Shown: piece after piece, positions 20,577-30,684 of the stretch
How the letters are laid out: each line of letters starts with the position of its first letter
How positions within the stretch are numbered: position 1 is the first letter of the stretch
Assembly (NCBI GenBank): GCA_033439765.1
Contig: JAULSN010000001.1
Location: 5,642,001-5,706,000, forward strand
Reading direction: 5' to 3'
DNA length: 64,000 nt
Source of the DNA: Lasiosphaeria ovina
Taxonomy: Eukaryota > Ascomycota > Sordariomycetes > Sordariales > Lasiosphaeriaceae
Program-made: the position numbers and the translations under genes
The notes under the pieces: model-generated
What the model saw: the letters and a program-made list of their open reading frames with translations, nothing else
What the model was told of the DNA's origin: nothing
Database searches by the model: none

Positions 20577-22390
20577 ATGGACTCTCCCATTGTCACGCAG
20601 CTGTTCAGACAGCTGTTCCGCCAGCACCCGGCCTGCCAGAACCTGAACCTGAACCAATCCGCCAGGCACCTCGCCGGGCTCGCAACGTGCTCGTCCACAG
20701 CTGCTCTGTCCCACCATCATGTGCATGTGCGCCGACGACAGCCATGTTTCCACCACCACCAGCAACGGCGCTCCCTCTGGACCCCCGGCGGCGGGCGGGA
20801 GCGCGGGTCTGGGCCGGCTATTCAGAGGAACGAGAGCAACTGGCAGCAGCGCACCGCCCTGCTCCAGCGCGACATGACCGAGGAATACAAACGCTACCCC
20901 ATGGTCACAGCAAAGGAGTTGCGCGGCCGGAGGGAGCGCCCACGCCGCGTCAAGATGCTCATGCGCGACTTTATTGAAGGTTGGTTTCGTTCGTCACCGC
21001 CGGCCCTTAACTCGCGTCCCGTTGCTGACCTCGCACTCCTTCCCCCCTTCCCCCCTCCCCCAGACAGCCTCTACAACCCGCACTACGGCTACTTCTCCCA
21101 GCAGGTCGTCATCTTCTCCCCCGGCGAGCCGTTTGAGTTCCCGAACCTGCGCGACGAGATGGAGTTCCACGAGCTGCTGTCGAAGCGGTACCGCGCGTTC
21201 GAGGACAGGCTGGACGAGGCGGCGCCGTCCGACACGCGGCAGCTGTGGTACACGCCGACGGAGCTGTTCCGCCCCTACTACGGCGAGGCCATCGCCCGGT
21301 ACCTGGTGGACAACTACAAGCTGACGACGTACCCGTACGACGACCTCATCATCTACGAGATGGGCGCCGGCCGCGGCACGCTGATGCTCAACATCCTCGA
21401 CTACATCCGCGACATGGACCCCGACGTCTACGCGCGCACCCAGTACAAGATCATCGAGATCAGCAGCAAGCTGGCCGGCGTGCAGGATTCGCAGCTCAAG
21501 CAGTCGGCCGCCCGCTGGCACTCGTCGTCGCCGGTGGCCGCGGCGGCGGGCAACCGCGGGCACATTGGCAAGGTCGAGATCATCAACCAGAGCATCTTCG
21601 ACTGGTCGCACGTGGTGCCGTCGCCGTGCTTCTTCCTGGCCTTTGAGGTGTTCGACAACTTCGCGCACGACGTGCTGCGCTACGACCTCGAGACGGAGGC
21701 GCCGCTGCAGGGCACGGTGCTGATCGACGACTCGGGCGACTTCTTCGAGTTCTACGTGCCCGTGCTGGACCCCGCCGTGGCGCACTTCCTCAAGGTGCGC
21801 CACCTCGCCACCTCCGGCCGCTACAAGCTGCCCTACCCGGCGAGCCGCCTCGGCCGCTGGTTCGCCGCCAACCGCCCCGGCGCCCCCAACCTCAGCAGCC
21901 CCGAGTACATACCCACGCGCCTGATGCAGTTCTTCGAGGTCCTCGACAAGTACTTCCCCGCCCACCGCCTCGTCACGAGCGACTTCCACTCCCTGCCCGA
22001 CGCCCTCCCGGGCCTGAACGCCCCCATCGTGCAGACCCGGTACCAGCGCCGGCCGGTGCCCGTCACCACGCCCTTGGTAAGCCATTCTCCCCTTTTCCCC
22101 TTCTTTCATCTCGACCAATATCATCCATGAGGGAGGCCAAAAAAGCAGGGAAACTAACTCGTGCGGAACCACTCTTGCAGGTACACCAGGGGTATTTCGA
22201 CATCATGTTCCCGACCGACTTCCACCGCGCCGAGGCCATCTACCAGGCCATAACGGGCAAGCTGACGCGGGTGCTGTCGCACGAGGAGTTCATGCGCCGT
22301 TGGGCCTACCTCGAGGAGACGGAGACGCAGACGGGCGAGAACCCGCTGCTGAGCTGGTACAAGAACGCCAGCGTGCTGACGACTCTGTGA
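20577..22390 (+). CDS. mitochondrial NDUFAF7/DUF185-type SAM-dependent methyltransferase
   Basis: Exons are 20577-20979, 21064-22076 and 22181-22390, giving 541 residues. The N-terminus is Arg/His/Gln-rich with few acidic residues and an RRRQP...QRRSLW stretch, consistent with mitochondrial import. The Rossmann SAM-binding loop reads IYEMGAGRGTLMLNIL (GAGRG at 235-239). The family marker FFLAFEVFDNFAHDVLRYD follows, with the acidic residue of motif II in between (YKIIEIS). In animals NDUFAF7 dimethylates an arginine of a complex I subunit during assembly; yeast YKL162C is the fungal relative without complex I. Filamentous fungi have complex I, so the assembly role is plausible here, but it is inferred from family only. 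Exon 3 codes the C-terminal 69 residues. Confidence 0.88.
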
Positions 22391-22904
22391 AGCCAAACCA
22401 AAGTAAAAATCGAAAACTCTACATTGTATATATATATATATTGTAGTTGTTATTATACTTGTACATACATTCAAACAGAAATGTAATAAGCCTACTTAGT
22501 CTATTGTATTATTGTCCAGACACCTGATAACAGTCAAGTAACTGTCAATACTACAAGAGATTAAAAACAGCAACTCGGCTAGAGCTAGACTCGTGCTTGT
22601 CAACTCACCCCTAAACACCACCCAATGCAATTAAATGTTTTGCTCCAAGTTTTTTTTCTTTGTAGCGAGTTTTCCAGTCTATCCCGCGGAGAATAAGACA
22701 AGGAACCAAAAAGACCAATCAATCGATACACATAGGGAATATTGGGATGATTCGCCTCCTTCCTATTGCCTTCAGTAAGGGACTTCCTTGTAGCAGAATG
22801 AAACCACACCATTTCTCCAAACGACAGACGAACCATCCCCCATTCAGCCCTACCCTAACAACACGAGATAAAAACATGAAAAGGGCACCAGAGGAAAGAG
22901 AGAC
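22391..22904. other. 3'-3' intergenic region
   Basis: 510 bp between the methyltransferase and AlaRS. It contains a TA dinucleotide run at 22427-22441 and AT-rich 3' UTR sequence. No gene. Confidence 0.6.
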
Positions 22905-25900
22905 TCAGATGCTGAGGTCCTTGAGCTTCTCAAGCAGCCACTGCTCAGCCTTTGCAACGGCTTCCTCGAGTTTGGCGGGCTCGGCACCCGCGCCCTGGCG
23001 ACTGGGCTCTTTGCCGCCCGTCTTGCCGCCAATGACTTCACTCACAGCAGTCGTCCACTGCTCAGCAGTGACGCCCTTAGATGAGAGGTGCTGTTTGCAT
23101 GAATTAGCATGAGCTGTATCTCTAGAGTCACTTCCAATCTGCAAACTTACCGTGCCGACATATACGCCGTGCATGACGGAGTCGTCTTTGCTGCCTGCAA
23201 AAACGTAGACTGTCCGCTCCTTGTCCTTGGTCTTGTAGTAGTTCATGACGTCGGAAATCGCCTTGGCGTTGGCCGAGATCGGCAGGTGGCCGACATAGTA
23301 CTTGGCATCCTTCTTGTCTTCTTTGAAGTGCCCCTGGACTGTGTCGAGCGCTGTCTTGCTCTCGGCCTTCTGTCGTTTCTTCTGCTCCTCTACGACCTCC
23401 TTCTGGATCTGCGTGAACTTGGTGCGAAGCTTCTCCTTGGTAAGGACCGAGATGGATAGCCGGTCGAGTTCAACCGCGGCGGCCTTGATGTCTGCAGCCT
23501 TTTGAGGGCCGAAGTCGAGCGCAGTGATATGATCCAACTTCTCATCGAATACCTTAGCTTCACGCTGGGCCTGGTGAGCGCCATCGCCAGTGTACGCGAC
23601 TATGCGCCGAATGCCCTTGGCGATTCCGCCCTCCTCGACAATGATCAGGTCCTTGATCAGTCCTGTCTGGTCGACGTGGGTACCACCGCAAAACTCGACG
23701 CTGACTTTCCGCCAATCCGGGTTCTTCGGGTTCCTGAGAAGCTCGTCCACTTCAATACCAATCGACACAACCCGCACAGGGTTAGGGTATGTCTCCCCAA
23801 AGACAGCTCGCACGCCCTCAATCTGGCGCGCCAAGTCGAGATCGACATCCTTGGTGTATGTCTTGAAGTTTTGCTGGATATACTTGTTGGACATGTCCTC
23901 AATTTTCCTGATATCAGGCAGCGCAACTCCGGTCTTGTGGCTGAAGTCAAAGCGCAATTTGTCCTGGTCAACCAAGGATCCCTTCTGGTTGATCTCGTCG
24001 CCGAGCACCTCCCGCAAGGAGTGGTTGAGAATGTGTGTGCCAGTATGGTTATTGCGAATAGGCTGGCGCCGCAGCTCGTCATACTCGCAGATGACCTCGT
24101 CACCCGAAGTGAGCTCACCATATTCCAGGTAGCCGTTGTGTACCACGTAGCCGCCAAACTCTTGGACGTCAAGAACCTTGAACTCGGCAACGCCGTCGAT
24201 AAGAATACGGCCAGTATCGGCAATTTGGCCACCTGACTCGGCATAAAAGTTGGTCTTGTCAAGAATCAAACCGAGCGGTGTCTTGGGTGGAAGCTCCTTG
24301 CTGGTCTTGCGGAACCCTTCGCCGGTAAAGATAAGTTGGACCTTGCCCGTTGTATCGCCCTTCAGGTACTTGGGCTCCGAGTCCGGCCGCGGAATGTTGA
24401 GACTGCTCTCTAGTTCCGCAATTTGATGCACGTTGAGTTTGGCGAAAGTCTGTACTGCGTCCTTGACAGCCTTGCTGGCCTCTCTCGCCTTCTCCTTGGC
24501 GACCTCGACTTCACCCTCGTCGATAGTGAGGGCACGTTCCTCAGCCATGAGCTTGGTCAGATCAACAGGGAACCCGAAAGTGTCGTATAATCTCCACACA
24601 TCAGCTCCGGAAAGCTTATTCTGGCCGTCCTTGATGGCGAGTTGGGCGTATTTCTCGAATTGCTTCTCTCCTCGATCTAGGGTAATGGCGAATGCCACTT
24701 CTTCCTCGTCAAGAATCTCCTTGATATCTCCTTGCTTCTTTATGAGCTCGGGGAATTGTTCGCCCATCTGCTCAACTAGCGCAGGTAGAATTTTGGAGAA
24801 AAAGGACCCAATTTCCGTTTGGAAGTACTTTCGTGCATACCGCGCGCCTCTGCGGAGGACGCGACGGACTACGTAGCCTCGCCCGATGTTGTCTTTTGAA
24901 ATATTTCGATTAGCACATGCTCAGACTCAAGGGCGAGGAGAAAGTAGGACGGAACTCCGCAAACTTACTTGGGGGTGCACCGTCCGCAATAGCGAACGAG
25001 AGCAATCGGATATGATCAGCGATAACACGGTAGGCGGTGTCGATGCCGTCCACGTCATCTTTGCCATACTTGTCGGTGTAGGGCCTTGCGTTGGTGACTT
25101 CTTGGATCTTCTCGAATAGGGGTATGAAGATGTCGGTGGCGTAATTGGATGATTTGTGCTGGAGTGCGGAAACCAGTCGCTCGAACCCCATGCCCGTATC
25201 GACATGCTGTGCGGGCAACGTCTTGAGAGACTTGTCCGCCTGCCTGTCGAACTGGATGAAGACGTTGTTCCAAATTTCCACCTGTATAATGTGAGTCAAA
25301 CTGCAACCTACGAATGCTATTGCACACAGAAATATAGGGATGCTGCCAACTCACCACAAGAGGGTCATCCTGATTCACAAGGTGCGACGCATTTCGTCCT
25401 CCGACCTTGTCGTAGTGAACCTCGCTGCAAGGTCCGCAAGGTCCCTGGTCGCCCATCTCCCAGAAGTTGTCCTTCATATTTCCGGGGATGATGTGGTCTG
25501 CTGGGACGCCGACATCGAGCCAGAGCTTCTTAGCCTCGAGGTCAGGTTCGAGACCCATTGCAGGGTTGCCCTCAAAGTAGGTAACGTATAACCTGTTCGG
25601 GTCCAGGCCATAGGTTTTTGTCAGGAGCTCCCAGGACCACTCAATTGCCTCCTTTTTGAAGTAGTCGCCGAACGACCAGTTGCCCAGCATCTCAAAGAAG
25701 GTCTGCAGATATGTCAGTAAACCACGGCTCATCTTGCGTCAACTCTTAACAATAGACTGCAATCTATTGCTTCACCACACGGCAAGAGGGCTGTTGTGGG
25801 GGTCGTTTACATGGTGGTAGCTGTCTTTGCCAACATCGTCGAGATCCTGTGTTGACCTGCATTAGCATGCGCCCTAGGGGTAAAAGGGGGAGGGGTAGAG

Positions 25901-26714
25901 TTGACAACATACATTGTGTTTGCCACCGGCGCGAATGCACTATCACGACAGCAGTTGTCAGCGAGAATGTCCAAAAAGCAGTAGCAACAAGTCCCGAATC
26001 ACCTTCTGAGTATCGACAGCACGCTTGAGCTGGGCCATGTCCTCCGTCTTGCCAATGGTGCCGAGAAAGATGGGCTTGAACTGGTTCATGCCCGCATTCG
26101 TGAACAGCAAGGTGGGGTCATTGTGAGGGACGACCGACGACGATGGCACTGCGCAGAGAAGCCAAATCTGTCAGCGCAAATTCCAAACAAGAAGACTCAG
26201 ATGCACGGCAACGCCAATCAAAGTTGCAAACGTGTGCACCAGTCCTGCGACGGGCGCAAAGCCCGAGGTGGGCGCATCGCGATGGTGGCATACCGATGGT
26301 ATGGCCCCTCTCTGCAAAAAAGTCAAAGAAGGTCTTGCGGACCAGGGGCCCAGTCCACTGGACTCCTTCAGCCATGGCGGGCAGCGAAGACGAAGACGAG
26401 GACTGCGAATAGGGTCGGATACCACTTCCGAGTATCAATGCGTGCTGTATGCACTGCTGCTGCAGGCGGACCGGAGAGGCAGCTGATCTGGAAGGAAAGG
26501 CGGTGGTGGTTCTGTTTGCGGTGGTGAGGGTTGTGGTAACTGCTCGAAACTTCTCCAGGCTCGAAGGCGGCGGAATCGGCCCAGTTTTGTGGTGGAAGGT
26601 TCGCGACGAATGACTCAAACTCACAAAAGCTGCCCGACAGCTTGTGCCGCAGCTCCTGGGCCGGCAGGACCGCCTGGGCCAGGACCAGCGCAACCACCAC
26701 AACGGCTTCTTCAT
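22905..26714 (-). CDS. ALA1: alanyl-tRNA synthetase, dual cytosolic/mitochondrial
   Basis: Exons are 26714-26294, 26148-26003, 25939-25913 (27 nt), 25846-25811 (36 nt), 25702-25355, 25281-24969, 24892-23151 and 23090-22905. From the ATG at 26714 the product is 1072 residues; from the second in-frame ATG at 26375 ([20 protein letters not shown]) it is 959, the size of yeast Ala1. The extra 113 residues are rich in Arg/Ser/Thr, nearly free of acidic residues and end in IRPYSQ, an R-x-Y/S processing-type site, so two starts probably give matrix and cytosolic forms. Class II AlaRS landmarks are [60 protein letters not shown], the editing-domain [13 protein letters not shown] and [11 protein letters not shown], and a C-Ala tail. 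The intron before exon 7 ends in AAG. The 60-nt last intron is in frame without a stop. Confidence 0.96.
26611..26617 (+). promoter_or_regulatory. TGACTCA, perfect Gcn4/CPC1-type site
   Basis: The heptamer is the consensus for the cross-pathway (general amino acid) control activator Gcn4/CPC1. It lies 236 bp upstream of the cytosolic AlaRS start at 26375 but inside the coding sequence of the longer mitochondrial form. It could drive a shorter cytosolic transcript. A single heptamer may also occur by chance. Confidence 0.4.
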
Positions 26715-26919
26715 CCGTCAATTCGATAACGCTTCAACCACGGCACCTGTACCTATTTCCTGCCATTCACAACCGGAGCTGCATCGGCTCGTTTTATCGC
26801 TTTCCAACCAATACTTTGAGCGCAGTGATTGGATCACGCATTGAGGCACCTCTCTTATTCGGGTAAGAGGGGCAATTGAGAGGGGAGAGTTGTAGAAATA
26901 GGAACCAGAAAAAAAGGAA
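26715..26919. promoter_or_regulatory. compact divergent promoter between AlaRS and a conserved fungal gene
   Basis: Only 205 bp separate the two start codons. The segment has a CCAAT box at 26808-26812, an ATTGG (reverse CCAAT) at 26828-26832, and a perfect small inverted repeat CTCTTA...TAAGAG at 26852-26869. Shared regulation of the two genes is inferred from the spacing. Confidence 0.6.
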
Positions 26920-27819
26920 ATGATGCTGGCGAACCCTGCGCCGCAACTAGTCGCGCAAAGCATGGAGATGGACGCCTTCGGCATTGACCATCGCTTCCCT
27001 CACCACCATTTGGCCGCCGCACCACCACCATCACCACCACAGCAAATCCGCCGCAAGCGCAGGGCCGAAGCGCAGCCAGAAAACAATGAGCGGTTATCGA
27101 AGCGTATGAGCTTATTGAATCTAGGTATGCAACACTGCAGTGCGAAACCTGTGTTCAACACCTACCCCACCTTCCCCTCCCTCCCGAGTTATATAGCACA
27201 CGACACCAAAGCTCACGCGCTTCCTCATACTGCAGAAAAGTCGGGCACTAAATTGTACGTCCCGGTCGAGAATTCTCTGGCGCAGTCAGCTACCTTCCCT
27301 GCGCCCAGCTCTACATCACAATGCGACAGCAGCAGCACCAGACGCAAACCAGCGCCAAGCGCACAGGATGACGCCATGATGCAGCTGGACGACTCCAAGT
27401 ACAAGGTGTACATCTACAACATGGAGGACGAGATGTCGTCGGAGAGCGAGGCCGAGGACGGCGGCAAGCTCGTGTTTCTGCCCGACATTGAGAAGCACAT
27501 GCGCTCGCAGAGCATCCTGCCCGCGCACATGCTCGCCGCGGGCGCTGGCCGTCCCGACGCCGCCGAGCTCGCCGGCAAGGAGCTCGTCCTCTACAGCGTG
27601 CCCAACTCCATCTCGGTGCCGGAGGAGCAGGATAGTGTCCGCAAGGCCATCATCGAGGCCCGCGCCCGCGCCCGCGAGAAGCAGATGGCGCACCGCGAGG
27701 GCTATCACTCCGCCGCGGCCCCGCTTACTCAGGCCCCGGCCGTCTCACCGGCCTTCCCCGTGTCAGGGTTTGCCTCGCAAGCTGCCGATGACGACCAGGA
27801 CGCAATGGAGCTTGACTGA
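26920..27819 (+). CDS. conserved fungal protein of unknown function
   Basis: Exons are probably 26920-27124 and 27236-27819, giving 262 residues. The 111-bp intron (GTATGC...TGCAG) has a multiple-of-three length and no stop, so retention would yield a 299-residue form. Splicing joins SKRMSLLNL to EKSGTKLYVPVE, which reads as continuous conserved sequence. The N-terminus is His/Pro-rich, with a basic patch IRRKRRAE that could be a nuclear localisation signal. The middle is acidic (YNMEDEMSSESEAEDGG). A likely helical core follows: LVFLPDIEKHM, LVLYSVPNSISVPEEQDSVR and KAIIEARARAREKQ. The C-terminus is acidic (DDDQDAMELD). No catalytic motif is seen. It shares a 205-bp divergent promoter with AlaRS. 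Likely nuclear, function unknown. Confidence 0.75.
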   Translation: MMLANPAPQLVAQSMEMDAFGIDHRFPHHHLAAAPPPSPPQQIRRKRRAEAQPENNERLSKRMSLLNLGMQHCSAKPVFNTYPTFPSLPSYIAHDTKAHALPHTAEKSGTKLYVPVENSLAQSATFPAPSSTSQCDSSSTRRKPAPSAQDDAMMQLDDSKYKVYIYNMEDEMSSESEAEDGGKLVFLPDIEKHMRSQSILPAHMLAAGAGRPDAAELAGKELVLYSVPNSISVPEEQDSVRKAIIEARARAREKQMAHREGYHSAAAPLTQAPAVSPAFPVSGFASQAADDDQDAMELD

Positions 27820-28380
27820 AGCAAGTGTGAAATTGAGAGAAAGGTTTGGCTTTGGCTTGTTGGGATTCATCAATTCACTGTTTACTGGTGCACAGGTGTG
27901 ATTACGGACGGAATTGATTCAGCGCGGTGTTTATGGCGACAACTTGGGCTTCTTTGCTGGGAACACACGCACCAACTATATTATCTCTACAATGTACGTG
28001 TACTTGGAATTTGCAATTAATTGATTTTATCTATGCAATAATAGGACCGTTTTCACCTCCCCCGTTTTTCTCATTCCGAAAACGGGACCGGTGCCGGTGC
28101 CGAGTGGTTGTCTAAATGCAAAACCCGCGAATGTCCATTGCTTCCATTTACCAAACGCCAATGCACCCCGAGTTTATACGCAACAACCTGCTCTTAACAC
28201 GGGAACAGAAAACAAAGAGGAGGTACCTGTTAGTTAAGCAGGTGACTATGTTACATTCTATTCTCCGTCACCCCTTTTTACCATGTGATGGAAGGCCGTA
28301 GAGAAGGGGGTCAGGCCAGCACTGCCTCCGATGCCGGACCTCTTTCTCATGCGGGTAGATAACATCTCTACTGTCTCGGC
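27820..28380. other. 3'-3' intergenic region
   Basis: 560 bp between two convergent genes. AT-rich 3' UTR-like sequence; no RNA gene or ORF supported. Confidence 0.6.
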
Positions 28381-29130
28381 TTAGTTGCGGAACGGGTTGG
28401 TATTGCCCGTACCTTGGGGCGCGAGGGCTGAAGGCGGCGGTCCTGGCGGCGCTGCGTACTCCTCGTCTGCTGGGCGCTGGGTCGACTCGGTCCACTGCGA
28501 CGGATTCGCCTTGGTCGAGCCGGCCGGCGGTGGGCCCTCGTAGTTGGGCGGCCGGGCCATGTTGGGGTCGTAGACTGGCGGAGGCATCGTGTACATGTCG
28601 ATAGGCTGGCCGTTGGCGTTGTAGTAGTAGGGGCGCACCGTCGCGTCGGGGGGTTGGAAACGCGGGTCAACTCGACCTCGCTCAGCCCGGGACACCAGCC
28701 ACTGCGGCACGGGTTAGTCTTTCACGTCTAGGTCGGCTTACGTGGCGTGCACGGGGATCTTGTTGGATTGTGGCATGCCCATCCAAGATAAGGCGGGAAA
28801 GGGGTTTGGGCTGACGTACTCTGTGATACGCGAGAGGCGGAAGCCCCTTTTGCAGCCGTTTCTTCGCATGCAGGTATCCCACCAGGAGATACAGGGCGAT
28901 GGCCATAGTCAAGCCCAGAAACAGTGACCATTTTACGATAACACCCGTCTGTTCTTGGGTGTTAGTATTATTGCTGCAAACTTGATGGTTATATAAGCGA
29001 TGGTGGCTGTACTGACCCTCGTGTACCAAAACGGCACGTAGCAGGAGTCCTCGTCGATGAAGCCATCATCGGTCAACTGGCACTCCCGATCCCGGTTTTG
29101 CCGGGAGACGAGAGTCGCGAGGATGGACAT
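28381..29130 (-). CDS. RCR family membrane adaptor (Congo red resistance / Rsp5 adaptor)
   Basis: Exons are 29130-29017, 28948-28820 and 28701-28381, giving 187 residues with phase-0 introns. A short lumenal or extracellular N-terminus containing two Cys (RECQLTDDGF, DSCYVPFWYT) is followed by one transmembrane helix (WSLFLGLTMAIALYLLVGYL) and a basic stop-transfer HAKKRLQKG. The family motif LPPLAYHRWLVSR spans the last splice junction. The cytosolic tail is Pro-rich and carries two PPxY motifs (PPVY and PPNY), which bind WW domains of the ubiquitin ligase Rsp5. Yeast Rcr1/Rcr2 act in trafficking of plasma-membrane proteins and in chitin deposition. The family call rests on this full arrangement. 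Confidence 0.85.
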
Positions 29131-30684
29131 GGCGAAGGGGGTGCGCCGGGTCGCTTTGTGTGTGGGTAGGGGTTCAGCCAGATGGGCCGACTGAATGCGC
29201 GGCTGGAGCCAAGTTGGAGGAAGAACTTCCAACGAGGTCGAGAAGCGAGTTGCAAGCAGGCGATTCAGCAGACAAAAAAAAGAAAACAAATACGGGATAT
29301 GCGGTTTTGGAAAAGCTCTGCAGAGAAAAAGGGAGAGAGGTTTAATGATGCCAAGACTCGCGGGAGGGAGTCTGCTTATGACAACGCGTGGTTCTCAATG
29401 ATCTTCGGCTGAGGAGCCGATCGTGGGAGGGGGTTTGGGTGGCAGCACCGTTGCACAGGGCAGGCCGTGCAGATTCGCACTTGCAGGCGTTAGACGGGCA
29501 AACTGCCGCTTGGCCACCGCAGGAGAAGGCCCCGCCCAAGCCATGGATTGATTAGCGAGACGGCAGTGGCGCATATCGGCTTCTGTTTGGGGGGTTCAGG
29601 AGGGGGGGGACACGAAATAGCTGGGTTTCAAGACGTCCTTTTGCCGTTTCAGCAATCCCCGGCCCGGAGACGAAAGCTACGCAGCATCGAAATTTCGGCC
29701 AATTAATGAAGGATCCAAGGTCTTTTCTCTGGAGCCTTTCACGAGACGTGGCGAGATTCTGGAATGGCGAGGATAGAATGACTCTCCTGTTTCATGTCCG
29801 GGTTTTGCGTCAATAGCGTCAACACATTGAGCTTCTGCATTATCGTCAGGGAAACGAGAAGACGCCTCGTAGCATGTTGAGAAGGTATAAAAAGACAATG
29901 ACGCAGCCACCATTGTCCTCCCGTTTGACTGGAGTATTTATATCTCGAACACCGCCTTGTACTTGGTATTCTATGTATACACGGCGCTTGAGAAGGCCTG
30001 GACTGAATTCTGTTCTATGTCTTATATCCGGAATATTCCGTACACCGATGTAAAATCGGGAAACCCAAGCTCGCCAAAAGAACGTGAACGGCTATCACAA
30101 TGTGTCAGGAGTTTTTAATGAGGATCCTCTCCAAGCCAGTAACACAGCCATAAACTAACTCATCTCAAGGAAAGAGTATTTGTAGCACCTCATCTGTCCT
30201 GTGACGTTGTTTTTGCCGTGTCAGAGTGAGTCGTGCTTTTATCTTCGCAGCAGGCCTACGAAAAGAGGAAAGCGTCAAAAGTGCGCCTCATCGGACATAT
30301 CCCTGGCTGGATGCGCTAGCTCGATTAGCGCAAAACCTAAACCATGGGACGCCAGAACGTGACCTCTCGCAGCTCCACTTCTGCAGGAAATTCCGATCCC
30401 CACAATGCACGTCAGGGTTGGGATGAGACCCAGTGCAGTGCGCAGCGCAACCGGATGCTAGGAAGACGGAAAACCGTCTAAACTCTACCGAGCACCGATG
30501 ACCGTTGCAAGAAGTCAAGCCTCCGGTTTTTTTGGTTTTTTTTTTTTTGCTCAAACATGTGTTGGAATATAAGCCTTTGACATAACAGTCTTTCTTTTGC
30601 GAGCCCAGCTGGGGCTTCGCATCGACCATCGACCTCTCTCCGTCGGTGTCTGCGTCTGCGTCCGCGTCCGCGAATCGACAGACA
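29131..30684. other. divergent intergenic region
   Basis: 1.55 kb between RCR and Ptc7 genes. It includes a TATAAA-like element near 29886-29893 and a T9-T11 run near 30537-30549. The last 40 bp repeat TCTGCG/TCCGCG. No coding feature was accepted. Confidence 0.55.

Noticed and set aside
20994..22172. 392-codon minus-strand frame opposite the DUF185 methyltransferase
   Set aside because: Antisense of a GC-rich exon, full of Val/Glu/Arg; typical shadow ORF.
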